Made by a program: the position numbers and the translations under genes. A DNA stretch of 64,000 bases, taken from positions 186,001 to 250,000 of the forward strand of contig OZ241346.1 in assembly GCA_965199875.1 (NCBI GenBank), in the 5' to 3' direction. The notes beneath the pieces were generated by a model. That model saw only the letters and a list, made by a program, of their open reading frames with translations, was not told the DNA's origin and ran no database searches. This DNA comes from VXYL01 sp965199875. Lineage in GTDB: Bacteria; Pseudomonadota; Gammaproteobacteria; Pseudomonadales; Azotimanducaceae. Shown piece by piece: positions 8,998 to 17,422 of this stretch (within the stretch, counting starts at the first letter, position 1; each line of letters starts with the position of its first letter).

Positions 8998-11990
8998 CGC
9001 GGCAACCGTGGCGGCTTGCCAGCGGCGGACGCATCGACCGCGACGTCGATTTGTCGTTCACCTTCGACGGCCGCGCGCTGCAGGGCTTCGCCGGCGACAC
9101 CCTGGCATCGGCGCTGCTGGCCAACGGCGTCGATGTCGTCGCCCGCAGTTTCAAGGTCGGTCGTCCCCGGGGCATCGTCGGCCACGGCGCGGAGGAACCG
9201 AACGCCATCGTTGGCGTCGGCAGCGGCGCCGCCAGCGTTCCGAATCTGCGCGCCACGCAGGTGGAGCTCTACGAAGGCTTGAGCGCCGAGCGCAGCCGGG
9301 ATTCGCCCTACAAGCGTCTGGCGTCGGCGTTCGCTGGCTGGCTGCCGGCCGGCTTCTACTACAAGACGTTCATGGCTTCCAAACGTGTCTGGGCGGCAGC
9401 GGAGCACGGCCTGCGCCAGACCACGGGCCTTGGCAGCGTGCCGAACGGCGCGGACCCGGACCGCTACCAGACCGCCAATCAGCACTGCGACGTGCTGGTG
9501 GCGGGCGCTGGCCCGGCCGGCGTGATGGCAGCGCTGGCGGCCGCTCGCGCCGGGGCCAGGGTGCTTCTGGTCGACGAGCAGAGCGAGATGGGCGGCAGCC
9601 TGCTGGCCTCGCCGCGCACGTTCGCCAGCGCCGAGCCGTGGCTTGCCGCCGCGCTTGCCGAACTGCATAGCCATCGCGACGTGCTGCTGCTGCCGCGCAG
9701 CACCGTGTTCGGCTACTACGACCACAACTTCCTGACCGTCTTGGAGCGCTGTACGGATCATCTCCCGCCGATTTTCGACCGTGCGCCCCGCCAGCGCCTG
9801 CATCGCGTTCGCGCCCGGCAAACGGTGCTGGCGACGGGCGCGGTGGAACGGCCTCTGGTGTTCGCCGGCAACGACATTCCGGGCGTCATGCTGGCCTCCT
9901 CCGTCGCCGTCTACGTCAAGCGCTACGCCGTCGCTCCGGGCCAGCGGCTGCTGCTGTTCACCTGCAACGACAGCGCCTACGGCGTCGCCTTGGACTGGCT
10001 GGGGGCAGGCCGGGAAGTGGCCGCGATTGTCGACTCCCGGGCGCAGCCGGGCGTGTGCGCCGAGCAGGCCCGCGCGTCGGGCATCGACGTGATCGCTGGC
10101 CACGGCGTCGTCGAAGCCGTAGGCGGCAAGCGCGTGCAAGGAGCGCTGCTGGCGCCGCTGAATGCCGATGCGACGCGGCTCGAAGGCCCGCCGCGGCGCA
10201 TCGACTGCGACTTGATCGCCAGCTCCGGGGGGTGGAATCCAACGCTCCATCTCAGTTCCCAAGCCGGCGCCCGGCCGGTCTGGAGCGACGAACTGGCGGC
10301 TTTCGTGCCCGGCCCGCTGCGTCAGGCGACGCGTTGCGCCGGCGCTGCCGCCGGGGCGTTCGCCATGGGCGACTGCTTGCGCCAGGGCGCCGAGGCCGGT
10401 GCAGAAGCCGCGGCGCTGGCGGGTTGCGGCGATGGCCGCGTCGCCGTCGACCTGCCGGAAGTAGACGATCCGCCGGAACAAGCCGCGTCGGCGCTGTTCC
10501 TGGTGCCGCACTGCCGGTCGGTGAGCCGAGCGCCGCGCCAGTTCGTCGACCTGCAGCTAGACGTGACTGCCGCGGACATCGAACTGGCGGCGCGCGAGGG
10601 CTACCGCTCGGTGGAACACGTCAAGCGCTACACGGCGCTCGGCTTCGGCACCGATCAGGGCAAGCTGGGCAACGTCAACGGCATCGCCATTCTCGCCGCG
10701 GCGACCGGGCGCAGCATCGCCGAAACCGGCACCACGGTGTTCCGCCCGGCCTACACGCCAGCGACCTTCGGCGCCGTCGCCGGCCGCGACGTGGGCGACC
10801 TGTTCGACCCGGAACGCCACACCGCCATGCACGGCTGGCATCTGCGCCACGGCGCGGCGTGGGAGAACGTCTCGCGCTGGAAGCGGCCCTGGCACTACCC
10901 GAAGCCTGGCGAAACCATGCACGACGCGGTCGCCCGGGAGTGCCTCGCCGCACGCAACGGCGTCGGCCTGCTGGACGCTTCGACCTTGGGCAAGATCGAC
11001 GTCCAGGGCAGGGACGCGGCGCTGTTTCTGGACCGCGTCTATACCGGCGGCTTCCGCAGGCTGGGCATCGGCCGCTGCCGCTACGGGCTGATGCTGCGCG
11101 AGGACGGCACCATCTTCGACGACGGCGTTGCGGCGCGGCTGCTCGCCAACCGCTATCTGCTGCACACCACCACCGGCAACGCCGAAGCCGTCTACGCCTG
11201 GCTGGAACGGTGGCTGCAAACCGAGTGGCCGCAGCTGGACGTGCAGCTCGCATCGGTGACGGACCACTGGGCCACCGCGGCGCTGGTCGGGCCGAAGTCC
11301 AGAGCGGTGCTCGGCAAGCTGTGCGACCTGGACTTGTCGAACGAGGCGTTTCCCTTCATGAGCGTGCGCGAGGGCCGGGTCGCTGGCGTTCCTGCGCGGC
11401 TGTTCCGCATCAGCTTCAGCGGCGAGCTGTCCTTCGAGGTGAACGTCTCCTCCCGTCACGGCGAGCGCGTCTGGGAGGCGCTGATGGCGGCTGGCGAGGA
11501 GTTCGACATCACCCCCTACGGCACCGAGACCATGCACGTGCTGCGCGCCGAGAAGGGCTTCATCATCGTCGGCCAGGACACCGACGGTTCGATGACGCCC
11601 GACGACATGGGCCTCGGCTGGGCGGTGCGCCGGGGCAAGCCCTTCGGCTTCATCGGCGATCGCTCGCTGGAACTGGCGGACCACCAGCGCGGCGACCGCT
11701 TGCAGCTGGTGGGCTTGCAGTCGGCAGATGGCGCCAGCGTGCTGGCGGAAGGCGCGGCCATCGTCGCCACGCCCGATCCAGCGCCGCCGGCGCCGATGCT
11801 GGGGCACGTCACGTCGAGCTACTTCAGCGCCGCGTTGAACCGGCCCATCGCCTTGGCGATGGTGAAGAACGGCCGAGGGCGCTTGGGCGAAACGATGTAC
11901 TGTGCGCACCACGGCGTCGCCGGCAGCGTGGCGGCGCGGGTCGTCGATCCCGTGTTCTACGATCCCGAAGGAAGGCGCCAGCGTGTCTGA
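8994..11990 (+). CDS. soxA: Sarcosine oxidase alpha subunit
   Basis: A protein of 998 residues, the usual size for the family. The N-terminal ferredoxin-like domain (about residues 15-100) lacks cluster cysteines, as in known SoxA. A Rossmann domain follows with the dinucleotide motif VAGAGPAGVMAALAAA (about residue 165). The C-terminal third is a GCV_T/aminomethyltransferase-like domain that binds folate (GTETMHVLRAEKGFIIVGQDTD). It starts by a 4-base overlap with soxD and ends by an 8-base overlap with soxG. The catalytic FAD and FMN sites need the beta subunit, which is not encoded here, so the assembly may draw on a beta gene elsewhere or on an alternative partner. Confidence 0.95.
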   Translation: MTRQPWRLASGGRIDRDVDLSFTFDGRALQGFAGDTLASALLANGVDVVARSFKVGRPRGIVGHGAEEPNAIVGVGSGAASVPNLRATQVELYEGLSAERSRDSPYKRLASAFAGWLPAGFYYKTFMASKRVWAAAEHGLRQTTGLGSVPNGADPDRYQTANQHCDVLVAGAGPAGVMAALAAARAGARVLLVDEQSEMGGSLLASPRTFASAEPWLAAALAELHSHRDVLLLPRSTVFGYYDHNFLTVLERCTDHLPPIFDRAPRQRLHRVRARQTVLATGAVERPLVFAGNDIPGVMLASSVAVYVKRYAVAPGQRLLLFTCNDSAYGVALDWLGAGREVAAIVDSRAQPGVCAEQARASGIDVIAGHGVVEAVGGKRVQGALLAPLNADATRLEGPPRRIDCDLIASSGGWNPTLHLSSQAGARPVWSDELAAFVPGPLRQATRCAGAAAGAFAMGDCLRQGAEAGAEAAALAGCGDGRVAVDLPEVDDPPEQAASALFLVPHCRSVSRAPRQFVDLQLDVTAADIELAAREGYRSVEHVKRYTALGFGTDQGKLGNVNGIAILAAATGRSIAETGTTVFRPAYTPATFGAVAGRDVGDLFDPERHTAMHGWHLRHGAAWENVSRWKRPWHYPKPGETMHDAVARECLAARNGVGLLDASTLGKIDVQGRDAALFLDRVYTGGFRRLGIGRCRYGLMLREDGTIFDDGVAARLLANRYLLHTTTGNAEAVYAWLERWLQTEWPQLDVQLASVTDHWATAALVGPKSRAVLGKLCDLDLSNEAFPFMSVREGRVAGVPARLFRISFSGELSFEVNVSSRHGERVWEALMAAGEEFDITPYGTETMHVLRAEKGFIIVGQDTDGSMTPDDMGLGWAVRRGKPFGFIGDRSLELADHQRGDRLQLVGLQSADGASVLAEGAAIVATPDPAPPAPMLGHVTSSYFSAALNRPIALAMVKNGRGRLGETMYCAHHGVAGSVAARVVDPVFYDPEGRRQRV

Positions 11991-12555
11991 GCCTGGCCAG
12001 AAGGGCAAGGCCGGCGTCGTCTTGCGCGCCGTGCCGAGAAGCTTCGTTAGCTTGCGCCTCGGCGCCGGCGACGTGGCGGCCGATGTCGGCAGGGCCGCGA
12101 ACCTCGTGCTGCCAAGCGCCGCCGGCGCCTACGCCAGCTTCGAGGATCGGGCCGCGTACTGGATTGCCCCGGACGAGTGGCTGCTTGCGCTCGCCGACGA
12201 CGAGGCCGAGCTGGCGAGGCTGTTGCAGCAGCTGGAGGGCCGAGCGGCGGCCGTGGACGTCACTGGCGGCCAGCGGCTGTTCGACCTGGCCGGCGAGTTC
12301 GCCGCCGAGGTGTTGCAGGCTTCCACCCCCTACGACTGCCATCCGCGGGTCTTTCCGCCCGGCCGTTGCGCCAGCACGGTGTTCGCCAAGACCACGGCGC
12401 TGATCGCCGCCGCGCCGGACGCTTCGTTCGATCTGATCGTGCGCAGCAGCTACGCCGACTACGTCGTGCGCTGGATCTCGGCCATCGGGGAGCAGTACGG
12501 CATCGCGCTCGTCGATGTCGGATCACCCGCCGAAACCGGAGTGTTGGTAGAGTAG
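11983..12555 (+). CDS. soxG: Sarcosine oxidase gamma subunit
   Basis: A protein of 190 residues with the GCV_T-like SoxG fold. Recognisable segments are YWIAPDEWLLAL, the turn preceding DVTGGQRLFDLAG, a CHPRVFPPGRCASTVFAKT segment, and the C-terminal SYADYVVRWISAIGEQYGI typical of gamma subunits. Translation begins at a GTG inside the 3' end of soxA (8-base overlap), which indicates coupling; an upstream ATG in the same frame would overlap soxA much more. It completes a D-A-G order that matches the usual soxBDAG operon minus B. Confidence 0.88.
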   Translation: MSEPGQKGKAGVVLRAVPRSFVSLRLGAGDVAADVGRAANLVLPSAAGAYASFEDRAAYWIAPDEWLLALADDEAELARLLQQLEGRAAAVDVTGGQRLFDLAGEFAAEVLQASTPYDCHPRVFPPGRCASTVFAKTTALIAAAPDASFDLIVRSSYADYVVRWISAIGEQYGIALVDVGSPAETGVLVE

Positions 12556-12592
12556 GCGCCGTCAAGTTCCAAGTGGCATCGCGGATTGCAGC

Positions 12593-13930
12593 GTGGGCAC
12601 AACGCACGATACTGCACGGGTTCAGGATCTGTCGCGCGCTGGCAGTCCGTCCGCGCCGAGCGCCAATCCGTCCAGATCCGCCGTCGCTGCGCAGGAGCCC
12701 TACACCAAGACCCAGCTGGCGGCGATGCTCGCCGACGTCGAATCCGATCTCGTCGAGCGCAAGGAGACCTTCGACGGCGAAGCGCCGAACGCCGTGCGGC
12801 AAGCGATCTGCGCGTTCGCCAACGATCTGCCGAACCACCGCCGCGCCGGCGTGATCTTCGTCGGCGCCCGCGACGACGGCACGCCCACGGGCCTCGAGGT
12901 AAACGACGCCCTGCTGCTCAAGCTGGCGCACTGCAAGACCGACGGCAACATCCTGCCCCTGCCGACCATGACCGTCCACAAGCACGCCTTCGGCGGCAAA
13001 GACTTGGCGGTGGTCACGGTAGCGCCAGCCGATTCGCCCCCGGTGCGCTGCCGAGGCCGCATTTGGACCCGCGTCGGCCCGCGCCGCGCCATCGCCAGCG
13101 CCCAGGACGAACGCATCCTCAACGAGAAACGCCGCTACGGCGACGCGCCGTTCGACGCCCATCCCATTCGCGCCGCCACGCTGGACGACTTGGACCTGCG
13201 GCGCTTCGAGTTCCTCTATCTGCCGGAAGCGTTCAGCGTCGACGTGCTTGCCAGGAACGACCGCACCGTGCAGGAGCGCCTCGCCGCCACCAAGATGATC
13301 GTCGGCGCCGACGACCCCACGCCCACGGTGCTCGGCATGTTGGTGCTCGGCAAGACGCCAACCGACTTCCTGCCCGGCGCCTACGTGCAGTTCCTGCGCA
13401 TTGCCGGGGAGGAACGCGGCGATCCGATCCTCGACAGCGCCCGCATCGACGCCCCCTTGGGCGAGGCGATGGCCACCCTCGACACGATCCTGCGCGCCCA
13501 CGTGCGCACCGCCGTGGCCGTGGGCGAGGCGCGCACCGAAGTGCGCCGCGCCACCTATCCGCTGCCGGCGCTGCAGGAGCTGGTGCGCAACGCCGTGATG
13601 CACCGCAGCTACGAGGGCGGCAACAGCCCGATACAGGTCTACTGGTTCGACCGGCACATCGAGATCATCAACCCAGGCGGCGCCTACGGCGACATCACGC
13701 CAGACAACTTCGGCCAGCCCGGCCTGCTGGCCTACCGCAATCCCAACCTCGCTGAAGCCATGCGCGTGACCGGCCTGGTGCAGCGCTACGGCCTCGGCAT
13801 CCCACTCGTGCGCCGCGAACTGCGCGCCAACCAGCAACTGCCGCCGACCTATGAGGTGGACGGCCATTGGGTGCGCTGCAGCGTGGAGGCCCGGGCGGAC
13901 TGGCCTGGGTTCGGCACAGGGGGCGGGTAG
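12593..13930 (+). CDS. AlbA_2/Schlafen-domain ATP-binding protein (putative regulator)
   Basis: A protein of 445 residues from a GTG start. Residues about 40-155 form an AlbA_2 (Slfn) domain with ESDLVERKETF, then AICAFANDLPNHRRAGVIFVGARDDG. The C-terminal half has the HATPase_c_4-like block LQELVRNAVMHRSYEG followed by IEIINPGG and GLGIPLVRRELR. Proteins of this architecture are annotated as putative transcriptional regulators or helicase-like ATP-binding proteins and are frequent in accessory DNA, some with links to phage defence; the true role is unknown. It follows soxG by 37 bases but is probably functionally unrelated. Confidence 0.85.
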   Translation: MGTTHDTARVQDLSRAGSPSAPSANPSRSAVAAQEPYTKTQLAAMLADVESDLVERKETFDGEAPNAVRQAICAFANDLPNHRRAGVIFVGARDDGTPTGLEVNDALLLKLAHCKTDGNILPLPTMTVHKHAFGGKDLAVVTVAPADSPPVRCRGRIWTRVGPRRAIASAQDERILNEKRRYGDAPFDAHPIRAATLDDLDLRRFEFLYLPEAFSVDVLARNDRTVQERLAATKMIVGADDPTPTVLGMLVLGKTPTDFLPGAYVQFLRIAGEERGDPILDSARIDAPLGEAMATLDTILRAHVRTAVAVGEARTEVRRATYPLPALQELVRNAVMHRSYEGGNSPIQVYWFDRHIEIINPGGAYGDITPDNFGQPGLLAYRNPNLAEAMRVTGLVQRYGLGIPLVRRELRANQQLPPTYEVDGHWVRCSVEARADWPGFGTGGG

Positions 13931-14125
13931 CACGGGCGCAAGGAGCCGCCGAGTGTGGGTGCAGCGGTCGAGAGATCGACGTCGCCACAGCCGCCACTGG
14001 TTCAGACGAGGCATCGGCGGTCGTACAATGTGGCGCCATGAAGAGATTGAGGTGACGAACTTGACCGCTAGGGAAGGTCTGATCAAGTACCTTTGCGGGG
14101 AAAACAACCGCCGTCCCAGAAGGGT

Positions 14126-14925
14126 TCACGGTCTGCCCGGGACACTTAAACAGAGGTTTCCTAGGGAACAAATACACTGGCGGATGGATCGCTTGTCGGG
14201 ATGCATCCGAGCGATGTTCAAGGCCAGCCGGCGGATGACCCCCAGACAGGCGGCGGCGTTGCCCTTGCGGTTGCGCGCCCGGTCTTCGTCCATCGACACC
14301 GAGCACCCAGTGCAGGCGTCCGATGCACGCATCGGCGTTCTCGATCGCCCAGTGGGAGCGGACGGCGTGCCCGAAGCGCTCGGCCGAGGGCTTGGCGCTG
14401 AGCAGGCAGCAGCGGGTGTCGATGCTCTGCCCGCCGTCGGCGAGATGCCGCTCCGCGACCACGCCGGCTAAAGCCGGTGCCGATGGCCGAGAGACCGGGC
14501 CATTCGTGGCGCTCCTGCAGCCATTCGACGTCGTGGCAGACCGTCGCGGTGCGCCTCTCGACTCGCCCGTGGCCCTTGCCAACCTCTTGATGCGACAGGA
14601 GTTCCGCCGATTCCGGCGGGTTGTCCAGGTACTCCGCCACGTCCTCGCGCAGCGTCTCCTGGTTGCCCTTCAGCGCCAGCGCGTAGTCGCCGCCCCTGGC
14701 CACGATCGCCGCCGCCGTCCCGCGCTGCGCGTACACGCGTCCGCCGTCACCGTGCACCCCCTCGCGTCCACCAGTTCCAGCAGTTCCGGCAGCGCCGGGA
14801 TCGTCGACCGCCCGCCCGTGAGCATCGACAGCAGCGCGACCACCAGCATCTCGTGCAGGTCGTGGCGCTTGGCATTGCCTTCCTAGGGTCTTCAACCTCT
14901 TGAAAAATCGCCAGAAGTTCCAGCA
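14126..14925 (-). pseudogene. Decayed ISAs1-family transposase
   Basis: Pieces of one ISAs1-type transposase are spread over all three minus frames. In reading order: an N-terminal piece NAKRHDLHEMLVVALLSMLTGG; then, after an apparent internal deletion of roughly 100 residues, LPELLELVDARGCTVTADA; after a frameshift, IVARGGDYALALKGNQE; after further shifts, VRSHWAIENA, LHWVLGV, RNRKGNAAACLGVIRRLALN. The LALKGNQ block and the IEN...HWVL...RKGNAA series are diagnostic of the family. At least three frame breaks plus the deletion mean it cannot make an active enzyme. I could not define terminal inverted repeats or a target duplication. The flanking 13931-14125 and 14926-15116 hold no gene I can support. 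Confidence 0.85.
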
Positions 14926-15116
14926 TCCCGTTTTCTCCCTCCGTGGATCGGAATGCCTATTCTGCACCGTCCCCTCTCTCCCCGCCGCCCACCAATCCCA
15001 AATGCGATTGCCCTGCTCCCACCCCTCCCGCGGCGTCGGGGCCTTGTCGACCGGGTGTGTTAAGTTGCGCTCATGGAGAGTGCAAACTGCGGCATGGGCG
15101 GGCCGACGCGCCTAAC

Positions 15117-16613
15117 GTGACGGCCAACGTGCTGTTCATCACCGCCGATCAATGGCGGGGGGAGTGCTTGTCGGCGCTGGGGCACTTGGTGTCCACGCCG
15201 AATCTCGACGCGCTGGCCGGAGAGGGCACCTTGTTCGAGCGCCACTTCGCCAACACGGTGCCGTGCGGGCCGTCCCGCGCCAGCATCCACACCGGCATGT
15301 ACCAGCAGAACCATCGCGTGATCGCCAACGGTACGCCGCTGGATGCGCGCCACGACAACTGGGCGTTGATCGCCCGGCAAGCCGGCCGCGAGCCGGTGCT
15401 GTTCGGCTACACCGACACCACCCGGGACCCGCGCCAGGCGATTGCCGGCGAGGCATGGGATGGCGTGCTTCCCGGTCTCGACCCAGTCGTGCTGCTTGGC
15501 AAGGCCATCTGGGCGCCCGACGCTTGGCTGGCCTGGCTGCAGGACAAGGGCTATCCGTTGCCGGCGCAGCCCATGGATCTGTACACCAAGACCGCGCCGT
15601 CCCGGGACGGCGACGACGTGCCGGCGCCGCTGGCGGTTCCGGCCGAGCTGCACGACACCTGGTTCCTGGTGGACCAGGTGCTCGACTACATCCGGGATCG
15701 TCGATCCTGGTGCGTTCACCTGTCCTTGCTGCGACCGCATCCGCCCTGGGTGGCGCCAGCCCCCTACAACGGCATGTATCCCATGCGCGAACTGCCGCCG
15801 CCGATACGCGCCGCAAGCGCCGAAGAGGAAGCAGCCCGCCATCCCTACACCGCCCTCGCGCTGGCGCAGAGGTTCGCCAAGGCGCCCAGCGACGACGACC
15901 GGCGACGACGCCTGCACGCGAGCTACCTGGGCTTGATGAGCGAGGTGGACCGCAACCTGGGCCGGCTGTTCGACGCGCTGAAGGCGTCCGGCGCATGGAA
16001 CGACACGCTGATCGTCTTCACCTCCGATCACGGCGAGCAGATGGGCGACCACTGGCTGCTCGGCAAGCAGGGCTACTTCGATCAGTCCTACGCGGTGCCG
16101 CTGATCATCCGCAATCCCTCGCCAGCGGCGGACGCGCATCGGGGTTCCCGGCAACGCGCGTTCACGGAAAGCGTGGACATCATGCCGACGCTGCTCGACT
16201 GGCTGGGCCTAGAGACTCCCGCCCAGTGCGACGGCGCGTCGCTGCTGCCGGCCACCGAGGCCGGCGCGCTGCCCGCGGGATGGCGCACCGAAGCCTATTG
16301 GGAGTACGACTTCGGCCAGGAGGGCGCGAAGCAGCTGGGGTTGCCGCGTAGCCGCTGCAAGCTCAACGTCGTTCGCGGCGACACGTTCAAGTACGTGCAG
16401 TTCGCGGACCTCGAGGCGCTGCCGCCGCTGTACTTCGATCTGCACGAAGATCCCGGCGAGACGGTGGACCACGCCAAAGACCCAAGCCGCCGCCAGGACG
16501 TTCTGGAAGCCGCGCAGAAACTGGTCTGCTGGCGAATGGCCAACGACGAACGCGGCCTGACCCACCACCGCGTGACGGCAGGCGGCTACTTCGATCGCAC
16601 GCGCACGCGTTGA
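15117..16613 (+). CDS. Sulfatase / phosphonate monoester hydrolase-like enzyme
   Basis: An enzyme of 498 residues of the alkaline-phosphatase superfamily. The active-site motif CGPSRASIHTG begins at Cys50, the residue converted to formylglycine by a maturation enzyme in C-x-P-S-R sulfatases. Metal-binding residues are visible at the N-terminus (TADQ) and in FTSDHGEQMGDH. No signal peptide is seen, so a cytoplasmic location is likely, as for phosphonate monoester hydrolases and choline-sulfatase relatives. The GTG start at 15117 is chosen because family members begin just before the NVLFIT strand; the frame is open further upstream into the IS remnant. The substrate (sulfate or phosphonate ester) is not predictable. 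Confidence 0.88.
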   Translation: MTANVLFITADQWRGECLSALGHLVSTPNLDALAGEGTLFERHFANTVPCGPSRASIHTGMYQQNHRVIANGTPLDARHDNWALIARQAGREPVLFGYTDTTRDPRQAIAGEAWDGVLPGLDPVVLLGKAIWAPDAWLAWLQDKGYPLPAQPMDLYTKTAPSRDGDDVPAPLAVPAELHDTWFLVDQVLDYIRDRRSWCVHLSLLRPHPPWVAPAPYNGMYPMRELPPPIRAASAEEEAARHPYTALALAQRFAKAPSDDDRRRRLHASYLGLMSEVDRNLGRLFDALKASGAWNDTLIVFTSDHGEQMGDHWLLGKQGYFDQSYAVPLIIRNPSPAADAHRGSRQRAFTESVDIMPTLLDWLGLETPAQCDGASLLPATEAGALPAGWRTEAYWEYDFGQEGAKQLGLPRSRCKLNVVRGDTFKYVQFADLEALPPLYFDLHEDPGETVDHAKDPSRRQDVLEAAQKLVCWRMANDERGLTHHRVTAGGYFDRTRTR

Positions 16614-16679
16614 GCGGCAGGCCCCTTCTCGTCTGGGTTACTATCGGCGTCGCCGTCGACTGCCAACACACCCGATCCG

Positions 16680-17057
16680 ATGAACGACCGCCCCGTCCAT
16701 CTGCCGCTCTTGCGACTGTTCGCGGCGATGCCCGTGACGGCGGTGGCTTCGATCCTTCACCGGTTCAGCGGCGTCGTGCTGTTCTTCGCCGTCTTCTACT
16801 TGTGCTATCTGCTGGATCTGGCGCTGCGCGGCGAGCAGGGATTCCAACGGGCGGCGGCCGTCGTCGCCGCGCCGCTCGGCAAGTTCGGCCTGTGGCTGGT
16901 GCTGGCCGCGCTCGGCTTCCACTTGATCGCCGGCCTCAAGCACCTGCTGCTGGACTTCCATGTCGGCGACAGCGCGGCGGGCGGGCGCGTCGGCACTTGG
17001 CTGACGCTGCTGTTGTCCGCGCTGGCGGCGGTTCTGGCGGGAATCTGGCTGTGGTAA
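16680..17057 (+). CDS. sdhC: Succinate dehydrogenase cytochrome b556 subunit
   Basis: A membrane protein of 125 residues with three hydrophobic helices (about 20-42, 62-85, 100-123). It has the family motif SILHRFSGVVLF near residue 27 in the quinone-site region and FHLIAGLKHLLLD near residue 80, which supplies the axial heme b histidine. It anchors complex II in the inner membrane and passes electrons from succinate to ubiquinone. It is first in the sdhCDAB order and its stop overlaps the sdhD start by 7 bases. Confidence 0.95.
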   Translation: MNDRPVHLPLLRLFAAMPVTAVASILHRFSGVVLFFAVFYLCYLLDLALRGEQGFQRAAAVVAAPLGKFGLWLVLAALGFHLIAGLKHLLLDFHVGDSAAGGRVGTWLTLLLSALAAVLAGIWLW

Positions 17058-17422
17058 CGCCGATTGCCAGCTTCGCCCGCAGCGGCCTGGCGGACTTCGT
17101 CCTGCAACGTGCCACCGCCGTGGTGCTGGCCCTCTACGCGTTGTGCATGGTGGGCTTCTTCGTGGTCTCCGTGCCGCTCGACCAAACGGCCGTCGCTGCC
17201 TTCTTCGGCACTCTGCCCATGCAGGCGTTTACCACGCTGGCGCTGCTGGCGCTGGCGGCGCACGCCTGGATCGGCATGTGGACCGTCGGCACCGACTACA
17301 TTCGCCAGCACTACTTCGGCCGCCGCCACGTGTTGTATCTGGCCCTCTACCAGCTGGGCTGCATTGGCTTGATCTTCGTCTATCTTGTCTGGCCGCTGTC
17401 GGTGGTCTGGGGGTTGCGATGA
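17051..17422 (+). CDS. sdhD: Succinate dehydrogenase membrane anchor subunit
   Basis: A protein of 123 residues with three transmembrane helices and the SdhD signature AAHAWIGMWTVGTDYI, where the His is the second heme ligand region and Asp-Tyr contributes to the quinone site. The GTG at 17051 is used as start, giving a 7-base overlap with sdhC; no ATG is available in a suitable position. The stop overlaps the sdhA ATG as ATGA, so all four sdh genes are tightly coupled. Confidence 0.93.
   Translation: MVTPIASFARSGLADFVLQRATAVVLALYALCMVGFFVVSVPLDQTAVAAFFGTLPMQAFTTLALLALAAHAWIGMWTVGTDYIRQHYFGRRHVLYLALYQLGCIGLIFVYLVWPLSVVWGLR

Noticed and set aside
14085..14101. gggaaggtctgatcaag as a possible insertion-sequence terminal repeat
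   Set aside because: I could not find a convincing inverted partner at the other end of the ISAs1 remnant, and the family ends are not clearly matched.
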